A DNA stretch of 14,135 nt from Methanomassiliicoccales archaeon UBA147 (GTDB taxonomy: Archaea; Thermoplasmatota; Thermoplasmata; SG8-5). Every line of letters begins with the position of its first letter. The first letter of the stretch is position 1. Under the pieces are notes generated by a model. The model did not search any database and had not been told where the DNA came from. It worked only from the letters and a program-made list of their open reading frames with translations. This document shows positions 9,401-13,868 of the stretch, in pieces. Made by a program: the position numbers and the translations under genes. The stretch covers positions 1 through 14,135 of the forward strand of contig DAJR01000029.1 of NCBI GenBank assembly GCA_002496385.1. The letters are read 5' to 3'.

Positions 9401-10418
9401 GGCCACGAAGACAATCACATTGGACACGGACATTCCCGAATTCAGCCGGATTGTCGCTCTGGACGGCTCCACCACAAACAGGCGGACCACCGGAATCTAC
9501 GGAGAGATGACAGAACCGGGCACATTGGAGATTAACACAATGCCGGTGCCCGTGAACAGCGACGGTACCTTCAGGCACGATTCCATATCCCTGATAGAGG
9601 GACGGAACATGCAGAGGCTGGAGTTCACCGACAGGGCCGGAAATGTTGCGCATTACTTCATGAACATCACTCTGGATACGGTTATTCCCGTCCTCAACAT
9701 TGATGACATGGACAGCGTGGTCGACACTGAATGGCTCAACATCACTGGAACCACAGAGGCAAATGTGGCATCCCTCACCATAAACGGAAAGCTGGTGGAT
9801 GTCTCGGCAGGCGGCGGGTTCCAGAACAACATACGGATAAGCCCGGGCGTGAACACTATCGTCGTCGAGGTCAAGGACAGGGCCGGAAATTCGGCCCAGG
9901 AAGTCCTGACAGTCGTGTATGCCGAGAAGGCCGGCGTGAACGGTGCGGCCATCGGGCTGATGGTTTGCCTGCTCATCGTGGGATTGGTACTGGGTATCTT
10001 GCTTGCGCCAATTATACTGAAGAAGGATGAGGTCCCGCCAGAGGAAGCTGTGCCGGAACTTGAGGGAGAGCCCTCCGAGGAGGAAGGCGAACCCGGCCTT
10101 GAATCTGAGGACGCCGAGTCCGGTCCCGAATCCGAGGAGATAGAGCCTGTTCCGGAACTTGAGGAAGTCGCGGCCGAGGAAGAGGGCGCGATTGAGCCTG
10201 AAACCGATGTCCAACCCGAGGAAGCCGCCGAGGAACTTCCTGCTGACCAGGATCTTGAGCCCATTCCTGAAGAGGAAGCCGCCCCCGAACCCCTACCCGA
10301 AGAACCAGCCGCAGAGGCCGAGGACCCCCGCATCATAAAATTGAAAGAGGCGTACGAATCTGGCAAGATATCCAAGGAACTCTACGAGAAGAATCTGGCC
10401 AGGTTCAAGGGCGAATAG
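339..10418 (+). CDS. giant cell-surface S8 pseudoprotease with WD40, beta-helix and Ig-like domains
   Basis: The product is a 3359-residue protein, probably exported by Sec and anchored by a C-terminal helix. Order, numbered from the ATG at 339: signal peptide 1-36; S8 Asp region with DTGID at D120; beta module about 145-214; WD40-like blades 348-571 and 749-841 with an unidentified domain between; S8 continuation about 1031-1413 (SGTQTAS, PAGNDGS, SSRGPT, GSELASA); Fn3/NEW3-like sheets to about 1690; two NosD-type beta-helices 1738-2254; two more beta modules 2274-2397; a PPC-like domain about 2650-2752; four Ig-like domains 2834-3197; membrane helix 3202-3227; acidic tail; SHOCT-like end. 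Many N-x-S/T sequons suggest heavy glycosylation. The triad His is Ser1154 and the triad Ser is Glu1345, so proteolysis is unlikely. Adhesion, scaffolding or envelope sensing is an inference. The frame is unbroken for 10 kb and monocistronic, with its own promoter and terminator. An annotation pipeline would probably call it an S8 peptidase, which would mislead. Confidence 0.93.
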   Translation: MPTKNITSFVCLMLTAAMLMSSLGVGLISAPADALAETPSFEDVPNASDDTASETGDAFSKDGVSGYASGSNAVSSAQGGWNIQPNSGSWGNWSYRDAHNVPEAADMGYTGDGVIVAVADTGIDFGAQNLEGKYIVDNRTFTAVNVTASAATVAGQDNVTLPNNNIVGGTLKILVNGTLTTAYTVVLTSGVVTFGSALPVGSSIVCSYDHRPYYGWPVAFDAYGLPEFLLAKEAKPGMGGITNTTLNGTGPFDVDHTIKVDGQRDFSRNELIGSDKPKDIKTKGTASGLEFDLTELFVTRDDTFWYSGLRTSYGAMNRTFGFAYDFDGAASGSTKDPRGNLLDFNASHSAPIEQVAYSAAKGLIASCAAIGADPAITSSYDINSVKVWGESGNLVRSLPIESTPVFSVAWSPNGNYLAYTTGIEVVVYNTNTWEEAYRITHSSQSVQTYYRESMCFSPNGTMLAVGSIEASNRIQMLNVLTGSQTQPIVPQTTTSVAYSPDGWSIALGQVNGKVQLLNSTTYKFTSLLENEDGRAVETLAWAPGNDYIATGRSTSGNIEIWDLNDGNNSFQWGDGASVIEGIVLNNTLGRNNTLDRFWFGSVQDEMNVNSLTGYNLSVSPSYSSLRYSPLMPNAPDFTWGMRVWLRDAAGIETELTSGYEAVVYRDMDGSGTQEGFWTPPVTSLLPTDSLVVRLYQGPGLGSMVQFAEFTTCQLGELDSDIIELGNTIPNQGELQWKVDYQTRKNTASVDTVMTGGHGISSTVNVIKWTNTKIITGSEDGKIIVWNPATYTPTNTYNSYYNSPILSFDMKSSGEMFVGSRDCTVRKYPAGWGAPTSFAAHKPDLMVYIRFEKEYYDKSGKLIKESKLGEPDVYRWNPTSSAWDKTNITNIFGDVFYKGFLAGEWTEFGYIELAVPRNYTAWPNQNLMCAMAFSCGDNSSRPMDTVPSDCNVPSPSVENWVDWTGTRLVTIGSWGKSEIPTVRIAHSEIVSVRPVDNRTCHFGYHPSEALTEFFGTAVPLIVTESTTLGVWDRVYVDMNADFVIDSNDPYIDKSNPVLRVDIWNHTFNTTSEKWETPSGKDGVPDVSGGFLYFIADGVNLMPYTERVNDHLVEAGRVLMPFGTADNPWNIPKNGEVLAFFGDFDYDEMENRILTSGTQTASAIAGEGLNKGTAVIQGVSPDVKFLPICNAHYDLPMALNFAIEGYDGAPQTGDEAQIIAIGPYTTGYGNGLDSNTQLVEYLVSRTNNTAVFISPAGNDGSGYGTVAAPCGKNTLVVGFAEDNTLVPAGGGTHHTGDVSELSSRGPTAAGLAKPDVIALGIGEVDMPLGTNSKVGGDGQYVLWRGSELASAVTTGVMAMVFEAYKLKHGTFPTTQTAMDIIRSSAKDLGHDPMTQGAGFVDALAAVRLANGAGGLKVTAPKTAFGNTFGVSYDSFINVLEPGQKSNLTVTLSNPGTKLEQTAYGFEYLGRIDLQETTQIVHSWEGYKGDISHMIPAETEVVKVTAQTNYTWAQPWEDGTGADIKNFMALGGSFFMTLWDWVDAQSPGQPGYGEIDDEDDLSYLTGHEYGYVNSMICTLSNPHGNLAGKLVVEIQPDTAAGSGMQSRPWNIIVESFATQSTTWFSTSKPSAGIVAGGTDKVNVSVNVPANAQAGTYAGSFVSAYDPKSDIWTDSMAFTALAENEYLNTTLETTAWDNGADGNYWGGDLTTPHLFDVGKTDNFPLATPAETYSGSMTPSTPISITGNGGFNARSTMGDGSLANPWIIENREITGAGNGIYIANTNAHFIIRNCAIHGMTLSGIYLNNVTNGVIRDVEIYDNDVNCLLIANSDNITAEDISVHDSLGGYGIYIDNSNDIVLSNVAEAGCLNVGFYMVSSSNISMLGCSVQNQDWGIEGYGMGLWLLWVNYSDIVGNTFYGDSYGIFMQGSNQNEISNNVFDGFDSASGFYSIMSTATDLGDPCTNNVITGNDFINCVATHAYDDGTDNDWDGNYWETSYGIDGGSADNDQQVNPVAGPVSLYTARAPITIIGNESFTPANGVVGGNGSADNPFIIARWDINTTTFPHGIWIQDTSAHFLVMDCNIYGNATGYGIVLLNATNGTVRTNKMSSLGTGIHVQNTTGFRLYCNEMSGLTAGIALLGSGNGEVRCNRIDSPVQGIHMNATAQCSIRGNQISGSSLAGIFLVSSDSNTIKDNTVSGGTADGILIKECMGCTVTYNNLDSNGYGIHLANSTGIHMLHHNNFFGNVVHAYDDFPGDSLASFDIYSHFGEPANFTHTYDVLFCNVTRNGIPLIPSTDYTIDNDTGLIVFTPTQLGQPGGVEISVKAVLIFEETVNIFKLTYNRLVGVPNVFINVTGSDGKPTYTMAPGSYTVHLKTGIIELASPLSVGRGLTVWVSYAYYNRTGIVPMTLNVVTGTSASFEYGNLSADENALGISIMPTWGVRTGQGASLVSGDRRYFYVNIPNQGLFSISELINFYLYSELIWNFNQTDINIVVYGKGATASYSSPAPYVMDKVGGSEEKADFSFFTATDGPKDILVTKFTHEILAICVSSKTFNGTNNALAAFQGKNGWIRLSDNNPKAWTNDVVGHLGISFQSSLDMDGITASIVGPAQGTKSVESIKQDDLTLFDLSTLEGWLTMNAVAGFSKVVTVENALSWDVHIMGHPECVDLDLALFYDGKDGQPKDGVAQWREIITTKDMQFDAYKDNWGSGSYCYCADADADEAIKIISPWDGDYIIKVLGYTVTTDPGYFDLEIKSIFAGVEGYKLSHADTDFEDMDATSGGYSNYQTVNGFDIRTFDVLWTFPEGTEDNVYGGIFVLGIPTSPNLIVIAIDINLDREAPDLFPGNTGPNTIVSTKTPTISAKVEDLAKGEIDPNSARVEFDGKDITDIAQISIGLTKNSAETKGYWTGDIIYNPLSPLSEGGHFISVEVKDKAGNPRTASWGFTVDTTDPGMRLSNDQRDIYTSIPNYRLSGSTEPNSAVSIIGVQGTVSQYLDNTFDIDLSLEEGPNFIAIRCTDLAGNTHEATKTITLDTDIPEFSRIVALDGSTTNRRTTGIYGEMTEPGTLEINTMPVPVNSDGTFRHDSISLIEGRNMQRLEFTDRAGNVAHYFMNITLDTVIPVLNIDDMDSVVDTEWLNITGTTEANVASLTINGKLVDVSAGGGFQNNIRISPGVNTIVVEVKDRAGNSAQEVLTVVYAEKAGVNGAAIGLMVCLLIVGLVLGILLAPIILKKDEVPPEEAVPELEGEPSEEEGEPGLESEDAESGPESEEIEPVPELEEVAAEEEGAIEPETDVQPEEAAEELPADQDLEPIPEEEAAPEPLPEEPAAEAEDPRIIKLKEAYESGKISKELYEKNLARFKGE
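600..770 (+). other. S8 domain, first part with the Asp motif
   Basis: VAVADTGIDF around D120 matches the subtilase Asp signature. The lead-in, WNIQPNSGSWGNW followed by AADMGYTGDGVI, resembles the start of archaeal S8 domains in which the new protein chain enters the catalytic core. The Asp is retained. The rest of the fold resumes only about 900 residues later. Confidence 0.85.
771..980 (+). repeat. beta module A, inside the S8 insertion
   Basis: Residues about 145-214 carry the pattern YTVxLxSGVVxFxxxLPVG followed by a V-x-Y strand. The same pattern recurs in modules B (7158-7307) and C (7323-7529), more than 2000 residues away. The modules look like one small beta domain reused in three places. 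The fold is not identified from sequence alone. Confidence 0.55.
1380..2865 (+). other. seven-blade WD40-like propeller, interrupted
   Basis: Five blades lie at residues 348-571, recognisable by VAYS/VAWSPNGNYLA, MCFSPNGTMLAVGS, VAYSPDGWSIALG and LAWAPGNDYIATGR, each followed by a strand such as VKVW, IQMLN, VQLLN or IEIWDL. Two further blades follow at residues 749-841, with VIKWTNTKIITGSEDGKIIVW and then FDMKSSGEMFVGS. Bases 2052-2582 between blades 5 and 6 code for an unrelated domain of about 175 residues. Seven blades is the usual closed propeller. Such propellers bind proteins; the ligand is unknown. Some blade edges are approximate. Confidence 0.8.
2052..2582 (+). other. unidentified domain nested between propeller blades 5 and 6
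   Basis: This stretch encodes about 177 residues with alternating hydrophobic strands (GMRVWLRDAAGIETELTSG, EAVVYRDMDGSGTQEGFW, DSLVVRLYQGPG). It has no WD40 signature. The acidic YRDMDGSGTQEG turn could bind calcium. I do not recognise the family. A similar acidic turn, VDMNADFVIDSNDP, occurs after residue 1031 in the returning S8 domain. Confidence 0.4.
3429..4575 (+). other. S8 domain, second part, with catalytic residues replaced
   Basis: Residues 1031-1413 resume the subtilase fold. VYVDMNADFVIDSNDP and DGVPDVSGG with YFIADG are features I associate with archaeal S8 peptidases. SGTQTASAIAG with GVSP matches HGTxxAxxIAG with GVAP, but with Ser1154 in place of His. PAGNDGS keeps the oxyanion Asn1256. 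SSRGPT and KPDVIALG are canonical. The nucleophile box GTSMASP reads GSELASA, with Glu1345 at the Ser position and Ala at the Pro position. QGAGFVDALAAV closes the domain normally. The fold is intact and the active site is not. Confidence 0.88.
4576..5406 (+). other. Fn3/NEW3-like beta-sandwich region after the S8 domain
   Basis: The first part has NVLEPGQKSNLTVTLSNPG, a typical sandwich edge. The last part has GGTDKVNVSVNVPANAQAGT followed by YAGSFVS, the pattern of NEW3/Fn3-like domains that follow many extracellular enzymes and S-layer proteins. Between them is an aromatic and acidic stretch (IDDEDDLSYL). The role is probably a spacer. Confidence 0.55.
5550..7100 (+). repeat. two tandem NosD/CASH-type beta-helices
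   Basis: Residues 1738-2254 contain two parallel beta-helix units of PbH1 rungs such as GIYIANTNAHFIIRNC, GIYLNNVTNGVIRDVEIYDN and GIHVQNTTGF. Each unit opens with the same header: ITGNGGFN, then DGSLANPWII at 5550; IIGNESFT, then NGSADNPFII at 6405. The copies therefore arose by duplication with a period of about 285 residues. The first ends with the usual NosD cap (HAYDDGTDNDWDGNYW, ending near 6309); the second cap is degraded (HAYDDFPGDS). Such helices bind carbohydrate or act as rigid adhesin stalks. The first unit uses more ATA/ATT isoleucine codons and is locally AT-richer. Confidence 0.85.
7158..7529 (+). repeat. beta modules B and C
   Basis: Module B (7158-7307) has NGIPLIPSTDYTIDNDTGLI. 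Module C (7323-7529) has YTVHLKTGIIELASPLSVG and ends V-S-Y-A-Y-Y. Both repeat the layout of module A within the S8 insertion. The ligand is unknown. Confidence 0.55.
8290..8595 (+). other. PPC-like domain
   Basis: The run WDVHIMGHPECVDLDLALFY followed by YDGKDGQ and ending in DGDYIIKVLGY resembles the prepeptidase C-terminal (PPC) fold, in which a DLDL strand and a final YxxxV strand are typical and which often accompanies S8 enzymes. It also contains a short SYCYC segment followed by an Asp-rich turn (ADADADEA) that could bind metal. Assignment from pattern only. Confidence 0.45.
8838..9930 (+). repeat. four tandem Ig-like domains with DxAGN signatures
   Basis: Four domains of roughly 80-115 residues each end in the same motif: VEVKDKAGN, IRCTDLAGN, LEFTDRAGN and VEVKDRAGN. 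The first three are followed by a strand and a linker ending DTTDP, DTDIP or DTVIP. This is the Big/glucodextranase-B-like arrangement common in surface proteins, where it acts as a stalk that lifts distal domains away from the membrane. Boundaries are near 8838-9182, 9183-9438, 9439-9690 and 9691-9930. Confidence 0.8.
9942..10019 (+). other. C-terminal transmembrane helix
   Basis: Residues 3202-3227 (GAAIGLMVCLLIVGLVLGIL plus LAPIIL) are uncharged and hydrophobic. They are followed by KKDE, which sets the inside-positive side. With the signal peptide this gives a type I topology: a large extracellular body and a short cytoplasmic tail. Confidence 0.9.
10026..10415 (+). other. cytoplasmic Glu/Pro tail with SHOCT-like end
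   Basis: About 98 residues rich in Glu, Pro and Ala are followed by a basic-amphipathic segment at 10320-10415: DPRIIKLKEAY, then ESGKISKELYEKNLARFK. The pattern LxxLxxxxxxGxISxxxYExxxxxF matches SHOCT, the short C-terminal oligomerisation motif, more often seen after helical or membrane domains. It may mediate oligomerisation or recruit a cytoplasmic partner. The acidic stretch is low-complexity and probably disordered. Confidence 0.6.
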
Positions 10419-10429
10419 ACAGATGAAAC

Positions 10430-10475
10430 GGGCGAGCGGCCGCTCGCCCACCTTTCCCTTATTTTATTGTTTTTC
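10430..10475 (+). terminator. palindromic hairpin plus T-rich tract
   Basis: A perfect 20-base palindrome, arms GGGCGAGCGG (10430-10439) and CCGCTCGCCC (10440-10449), starts 12 bases after the giant gene's stop codon. It is followed by a T-rich stretch, TTATTTTATTGTTTTT. In archaea the T-tract is the more important part. It occupies the 58-base gap between convergent genes and may limit read-through in both directions, although the minus-strand side lacks a T-tract after the hairpin. Confidence 0.65.
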
Positions 10476-10476
10476 T

Positions 10477-11685
10477 TCATTCGAATATCGCATCGAAGGC
10501 TTTCATGCATCTCACAACCCAAAGCTCTTCGTCGGTGAGCCCTTTGGTGTCTACCAGTTTCATGATTTCATCCGAATTGACAAGCTTCAGGGCGAGCGGA
10601 TGGCCTTGCGTCATGGCAAAGACCCGGCCGGCGACATCCGGAGGAACGCCCATGCTCCCGAGAAGTTCCATGGCGCTCGCACGGTCCAGGCCCTTCAGGA
10701 CAAGGTCGTTCGGCCCGAGAGTTCCCAGACAGGGCGTTGGCGAGAGCGACTGTCTGTCCCTGGTAATCAGGACTATGCTGATGTTATTCAGCTTGTGTGA
10801 GTGCTCGCATAACATGTAAAGAAGCTGCAAAGTCTCGCGCTTCAGGTCAAAGATGCTGTCAAAGACAAGGACGGATTCGCTGTCCTGGAGGTCTTTGAAG
10901 AGCGAGGCGAATGCCAGGCCGAGGTCGGTGTCTTTGTACTGCCTGAGGTATTTCTTCAGGCCGTTCCGGCCAAGCCGAACATGGTTTTCCGCCATCTGTT
11001 CCAAGAGGTTTCTGGCTGAGTCCCATTCATGAAGAGAGTACCACAGGATGTTCTTGGACCCCTCGAACTCCTTGAGGGCGCGCAGGACAAGTGCGGTTTT
11101 ACCGATGCCCTTGATTCCGCTGACCACTGTCAGAGGGCTTCCCGAGCGGATCCTGGCCCGGATGAAGCCTGCCTCTTCCGTTCTGTCAACGAAAGTGTCG
11201 GTCTGGGGGCGCTCCGGCAGGATGGTGATGTAAGATGGAGAGGGCGCTCCTGAAAGAGAGGATTCCAATATGACGCCTTCCCGGAAATAAGCCAGTATCA
11301 GGTGCGAGATAGTGATGCCCCTGGCTTTGAACAGAATCTCATGAAGGTGCTCGGTGTGTTCCAGGCCGCTGCTGTCCCTGAAGAGGATTTTCTGTTTCTT
11401 CAGCTGGTCGATTATCTTCACGGCAAGCTCCGAACCCCTGGGGGTGAGGAAGAATGCTTTCCGCTTTCTTTTCAGCCCGCCCACATGCACCAGCGATTCG
11501 TCGATATAGGTGTCCCCCATAAGCGAATTTGTCGCCCTCGGGACATGGTTAATCTTGATGCCCACCGCATCGGCTATCCCCTCCTGGGTCTGTCCGATGG
11601 GGGCGCCTTCCGACTCGGGGTCTGTGGTGAAATCCTTGAGATGAACGAGTATCCGTTCGTTTACGCTCAGGTCCTCTATTCTCAT
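10477..11685 (-). CDS. winged-helix STAND-type ATPase, probable regulator
   Basis: The 402-residue protein starts at the ATG at 11685; an in-frame TGA lies 9-12 bases upstream, so no longer start is possible. Residues 1-90 look like a helix-turn-helix/winged-helix domain (GQTQEGIADAVGIKINHV, wing GLKRKRKAFFLTPRG). The P-loop follows: Walker A GIKGIGKT at 190-197, hydrophobic Walker B SVLVFDSIFD at 271-280, LITRD at 307-310 (NB-ARC-like), and GHPLALKLV at 361-369, which matches the GxPLA motif of STAND ATPases. The protein ends about 35 residues later, without the TPR, WD40 or LRR sensor region usual in full STAND proteins. It is probably a DNA-binding, ATP-dependent switch; target and inducer are unknown. 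It is convergent with the giant gene and divergent from the M24 gene. Its promoter suggests a leaderless transcript. A truncated paralogue or an AAA-type relative is possible. Confidence 0.85.
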   Translation of the reverse strand: MRIEDLSVNERILVHLKDFTTDPESEGAPIGQTQEGIADAVGIKINHVPRATNSLMGDTYIDESLVHVGGLKRKRKAFFLTPRGSELAVKIIDQLKKQKILFRDSSGLEHTEHLHEILFKARGITISHLILAYFREGVILESSLSGAPSPSYITILPERPQTDTFVDRTEEAGFIRARIRSGSPLTVVSGIKGIGKTALVLRALKEFEGSKNILWYSLHEWDSARNLLEQMAENHVRLGRNGLKKYLRQYKDTDLGLAFASLFKDLQDSESVLVFDSIFDLKRETLQLLYMLCEHSHKLNNISIVLITRDRQSLSPTPCLGTLGPNDLVLKGLDRASAMELLGSMGVPPDVAGRVFAMTQGHPLALKLVNSDEIMKLVDTKGLTDEELWVVRCMKAFDAIFE

Positions 11686-11708
11686 GACAGGGTGTCATTT
11701 TGGACAGG

Positions 11709-11717
11709 CTATATGAA
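11709..11717 (-). promoter_or_regulatory. TATA box of the ATPase gene
   Basis: On the minus strand this reads TTCATATAG. Its centre is 28 bases before the ATG at 11685, so transcription should start within about 0-4 bases of the start codon. No ribosome site precedes the ATG (ACACCCTGTC), so the mRNA is probably leaderless. Confidence 0.5.
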
Positions 11718-11754
11718 TGTAGCGAATCCTGCATCAAAATAAGGGGACGGCAAT

Positions 11755-11763
11755 GCTTAAATC
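11755..11763 (+). promoter_or_regulatory. TATA box of the M24 peptidase gene
   Basis: GCTTAAATC is centred about 26 bases before 11785, which is just upstream of the ribosome site and the GTG start at 11796. It lies about 45 bases from the opposing TATA box, so both genes share one divergent promoter region of 110 bases. Confidence 0.45.
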
Positions 11764-11785
11764 CGAACCCCGCATGTTCATCCAC

Positions 11786-11791
11786 AGGTGA
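11786..11791 (+). promoter_or_regulatory. ribosome binding site for the GTG start at 11796
   Basis: AGGTGA lies four bases before GTG at 11796 and matches the 3' end of archaeal 16S rRNA. It decides the start: the longer frame beginning with ATG at 11700 would run through both promoter elements and add 32 unconserved residues. Confidence 0.65.
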
Positions 11792-11795
11792 AATT

Positions 11796-12902
11796 GTGGA
11801 ACCACGGGTCAAGCGGATATACCAGAACATTGAGAAGCAGGGAGGGAGTGCTCCCGACGTCATTGTCATAGCGAATGCGACCGAACCCATGTTGGACATG
11901 ACATTCTTTTACGTCACCAGACTCCAGGTCGGCCGTTACGAGGGCAGCATCGCATTCCTCTACCCGGATGGTAAACTTACAGTCGTGACGTCACTGCTGG
12001 AGGCTGAAAGCGCTTCAAAGGGCGATTTCGAGCTGAATGTTTTCAAGACTCTTGACGAGTTCGTCCAGATTGTAGACAAAGCCCTGATGGGCGCGAAGAG
12101 AATCGGCATAAACGCGGAGGAGCTCACGTTCAAGTCCTACAACTTCATCAAGAGCCATGCCGGCACCGATGCGGAGATTGTCGACATATCCAAGGCCATC
12201 AAGGCGACCAGGCTGGTCAAGGACGAGGCGGAGATAGAGACAATGCGGAGCGCCTGCAAGATAGCCTCCGATGTCGCGGACAACATAATATCCCATGCAA
12301 AAATAGGCATGAAGGAATACGAGCTGGCCGCTGAACTGTGCTACATGATGCAGAAAAAGGGGGCAGCAGGCCCATCCTTCGAGACCATAGCCGCGTTCGG
12401 CAAGAACAGTGCGGAGCCGCATTACAGCGCCGGCGATGTGAAACTCGAAAAAGGTCATTTTGTCCTGCTGGACTTCGGGGCGCTTTTCAGGCGGTACTGT
12501 TCGGACATAACGCGCACCTATTTCTGCGGAAAGGCCTCGGAGAAGCAGAGGGAGATGTACGAAATAGTCCTCGAAGCACAGAGAAGGGCGCTCGACGCCA
12601 TCCGAGTCGGAGAGACTGCCAGCAAACCGCATATCGTTGCGGCCGAGTACATCGACTCCACCGCGTACAAGGGGCTTTTCACGCACGGGCTCGGGCACGG
12701 GTTGGGACTCGCTGTCCATGACGGGGGCGGCCTGAACCCCAGGGCGGCGGATGTCATACTCGAGGAAGGCATGGTCTTCACTGTGGAGCCGGGCGTTTAC
12801 GTCCCGGGGTACGGCGGGGTGCGGATAGAGGATGACATCGTCGTCAGGAAGAACGGCCCGGAGCTGTTGACGACAGCCAAGAAAGACCTCGTGGAATTCT
12901 GA
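11796..12902 (+). CDS. M24 family metallopeptidase (Xaa-Pro dipeptidase/aminopeptidase P type)
   Basis: The 368-residue cytoplasmic enzyme probably cleaves Xaa-Pro bonds in dipeptides or at peptide N-termini, using two divalent metal ions. Residues 1-130 form the creatinase/prolidase N-domain. The rest is the pita-bread catalytic domain. All five metal ligands are present: D226 (LLDFGALF), D237 (CSDITRTYF), H301 (HGLGHGLGL), E331 (TVEPGVYV) and E345 (RIEDDIVV), with family-typical spacing. Length fits archaeal PepQ-like proteins. It starts with GTG (VEPRVKRIYQ). It has its own promoter and is followed by a 203-base gap before the exonuclease gene, so close co-transcription is uncertain. Dipeptidase and aminopeptidase specificities cannot be separated here; the substrate-side VHDGGG differs from the more common HExP. 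Confidence 0.92.
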   Translation: MEPRVKRIYQNIEKQGGSAPDVIVIANATEPMLDMTFFYVTRLQVGRYEGSIAFLYPDGKLTVVTSLLEAESASKGDFELNVFKTLDEFVQIVDKALMGAKRIGINAEELTFKSYNFIKSHAGTDAEIVDISKAIKATRLVKDEAEIETMRSACKIASDVADNIISHAKIGMKEYELAAELCYMMQKKGAAGPSFETIAAFGKNSAEPHYSAGDVKLEKGHFVLLDFGALFRRYCSDITRTYFCGKASEKQREMYEIVLEAQRRALDAIRVGETASKPHIVAAEYIDSTAYKGLFTHGLGHGLGLAVHDGGGLNPRAADVILEEGMVFTVEPGVYVPGYGGVRIEDDIVVRKNGPELLTTAKKDLVEF

Positions 12903-13025
12903 TCTGCCATTGAAATGAGTCCGCAAGCTTAATCTCCGATTGTGCGGTTACCCGCCTGCCACGATGATGAAATTGCTAAATCTGCTGAACCGTGATGACA
13001 GACGGGCGAACTGAGTGGCCTTCCA

Positions 13026-13060
13026 TCCAATTATCAAAGCCAGGTGCTTTGATTCCAATT
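13026..13060. repeat. hairpin flanked by 7-bp direct repeats
   Basis: A perfect eight-pair inverted repeat, ATCAAAGC (13033-13040) and GCTTTGAT (13046-13053) with a CAGGT loop, is bounded on both sides by TCCAATT (13026-13032 and 13054-13060). It lies 46 bases before the exonuclease start and may overlap its promoter (AATTATCA). It could be an operator or a tiny insertion with target duplication. Confidence 0.5.
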
Positions 13061-13095
13061 GCACATGGCGGATTGCGCCGCAGTGGAAGCAGGTC

Positions 13096-13100
13096 GGTGA
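13096..13100 (+). promoter_or_regulatory. ribosome binding site for the GTG start at 13106
   Basis: GGTGA lies five bases before GTG at 13106, the same arrangement as in the M24 gene. It supports 13106 over the in-frame GTG at 13097 and over ATG codons near 12992. Confidence 0.55.
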
Positions 13101-13105
13101 GAGAC

Positions 13106-13867
13106 GTGAGATTGATCTCCTGGAACGTGAACGGCATTCGGGCAGTCGCCAAGAAGGGGTTCGTTGAGTGGCTCAGCACGGAAAAACCGGACATACTCTG
13201 CCTCCAAGAGACAAAGGCATGGCCCGAGCAAGTACCGCCGGAGATTCTGGCACCGAAGGGGTACCGGACATACTGGTCGAAGCCTGCGAAGAAGGGGTAC
13301 AGCGGCGTCGCCATGTTCACAAAGGAAAAACCGATTTCCGTCGGCCTCTCGATGGGAGAGGAGAGGTTCGATGCCGAGGGCCGATACATCATGGCGGAGT
13401 TTGCGGATTTTTTCCTGGCGAATGCATATTTCCCGAACGGAAAGGCCAGCCCCGACAGGCTTGCCTACAAGCTCGCTTTTTACGACCGATTCCTTGACAT
13501 CACAGACGTCACCAGAGGCACAGGCAAACCCGTGATATTCTGCGGAGATGTCAACACCGCCCACAGGCCAATCGACCTCACCCACCCAAAGGCCAATGAG
13601 GGTGTTTCGGGTTTCCTGCCGATAGAGAGGGAATGGATGGACAAGGTCTTGCGACACGGGTATGTCGACACTTTCAGGCACTTCGACAGATCCCCGGAAA
13701 AATACACATGGTGGGATTACAAGACTGCCGCCCGCGAGAGGAATGTGGGCTGGCGCCTGGATTACTTCTTCGCATCCGAGGACCTGCTTCCGAGGCTCAG
13801 GAGTGCTACCATACTCAGGGATGTGATGGGCTCCGACCACTGCCCCGTGGGCATCGAGTTGGCATGA
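13106..13867 (+). CDS. xth: exodeoxyribonuclease III / AP endonuclease
   Basis: The 253-residue enzyme of the exonuclease-endonuclease-phosphatase family cuts DNA 5' of abasic sites in base excision repair and may trim 3' ends. The protein begins VRLISWNVNGIRA, the usual family start. Active-site residues are visible: N7 and N9 (WNVN), E35 (LQETKAW), Y108 (NAYFPNG), D148 and N150 (GDVN), D219 (GWRLDYFF) and D244/H245 (GSDHCP). YTWWDYKTAARERN is also characteristic. Length matches bacterial and archaeal ExoIII. The longer frame from 12992 would add 38 residues without family similarity. It stands alone with its own leader; no other repair gene is adjacent. Whether uracil-directed activity, as reported for some archaeal homologues, is present cannot be told. 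Confidence 0.95.
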   Translation: MRLISWNVNGIRAVAKKGFVEWLSTEKPDILCLQETKAWPEQVPPEILAPKGYRTYWSKPAKKGYSGVAMFTKEKPISVGLSMGEERFDAEGRYIMAEFADFFLANAYFPNGKASPDRLAYKLAFYDRFLDITDVTRGTGKPVIFCGDVNTAHRPIDLTHPKANEGVSGFLPIEREWMDKVLRHGYVDTFRHFDRSPEKYTWWDYKTAARERNVGWRLDYFFASEDLLPRLRSATILRDVMGSDHCPVGIELA

Positions 13868-13868
13868 A

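Noticed and set aside
11700..11795. Longer N-terminus for the M24 peptidase
   Set aside because: It overlaps both predicted promoters and encodes a Cys-rich, unconserved lead. GTG at 11796 with AGGTGA is better.
12964..13014. 16-codon frame between the M24 and exonuclease genes
   Set aside because: No ribosome site, no known family, and a length easily reached by chance.
12992..13105. Longer N-terminus for the exonuclease
   Set aside because: It contains the hairpin with direct repeats and has no similarity to the family, which starts at the (M/V)xxISWNVNG segment.
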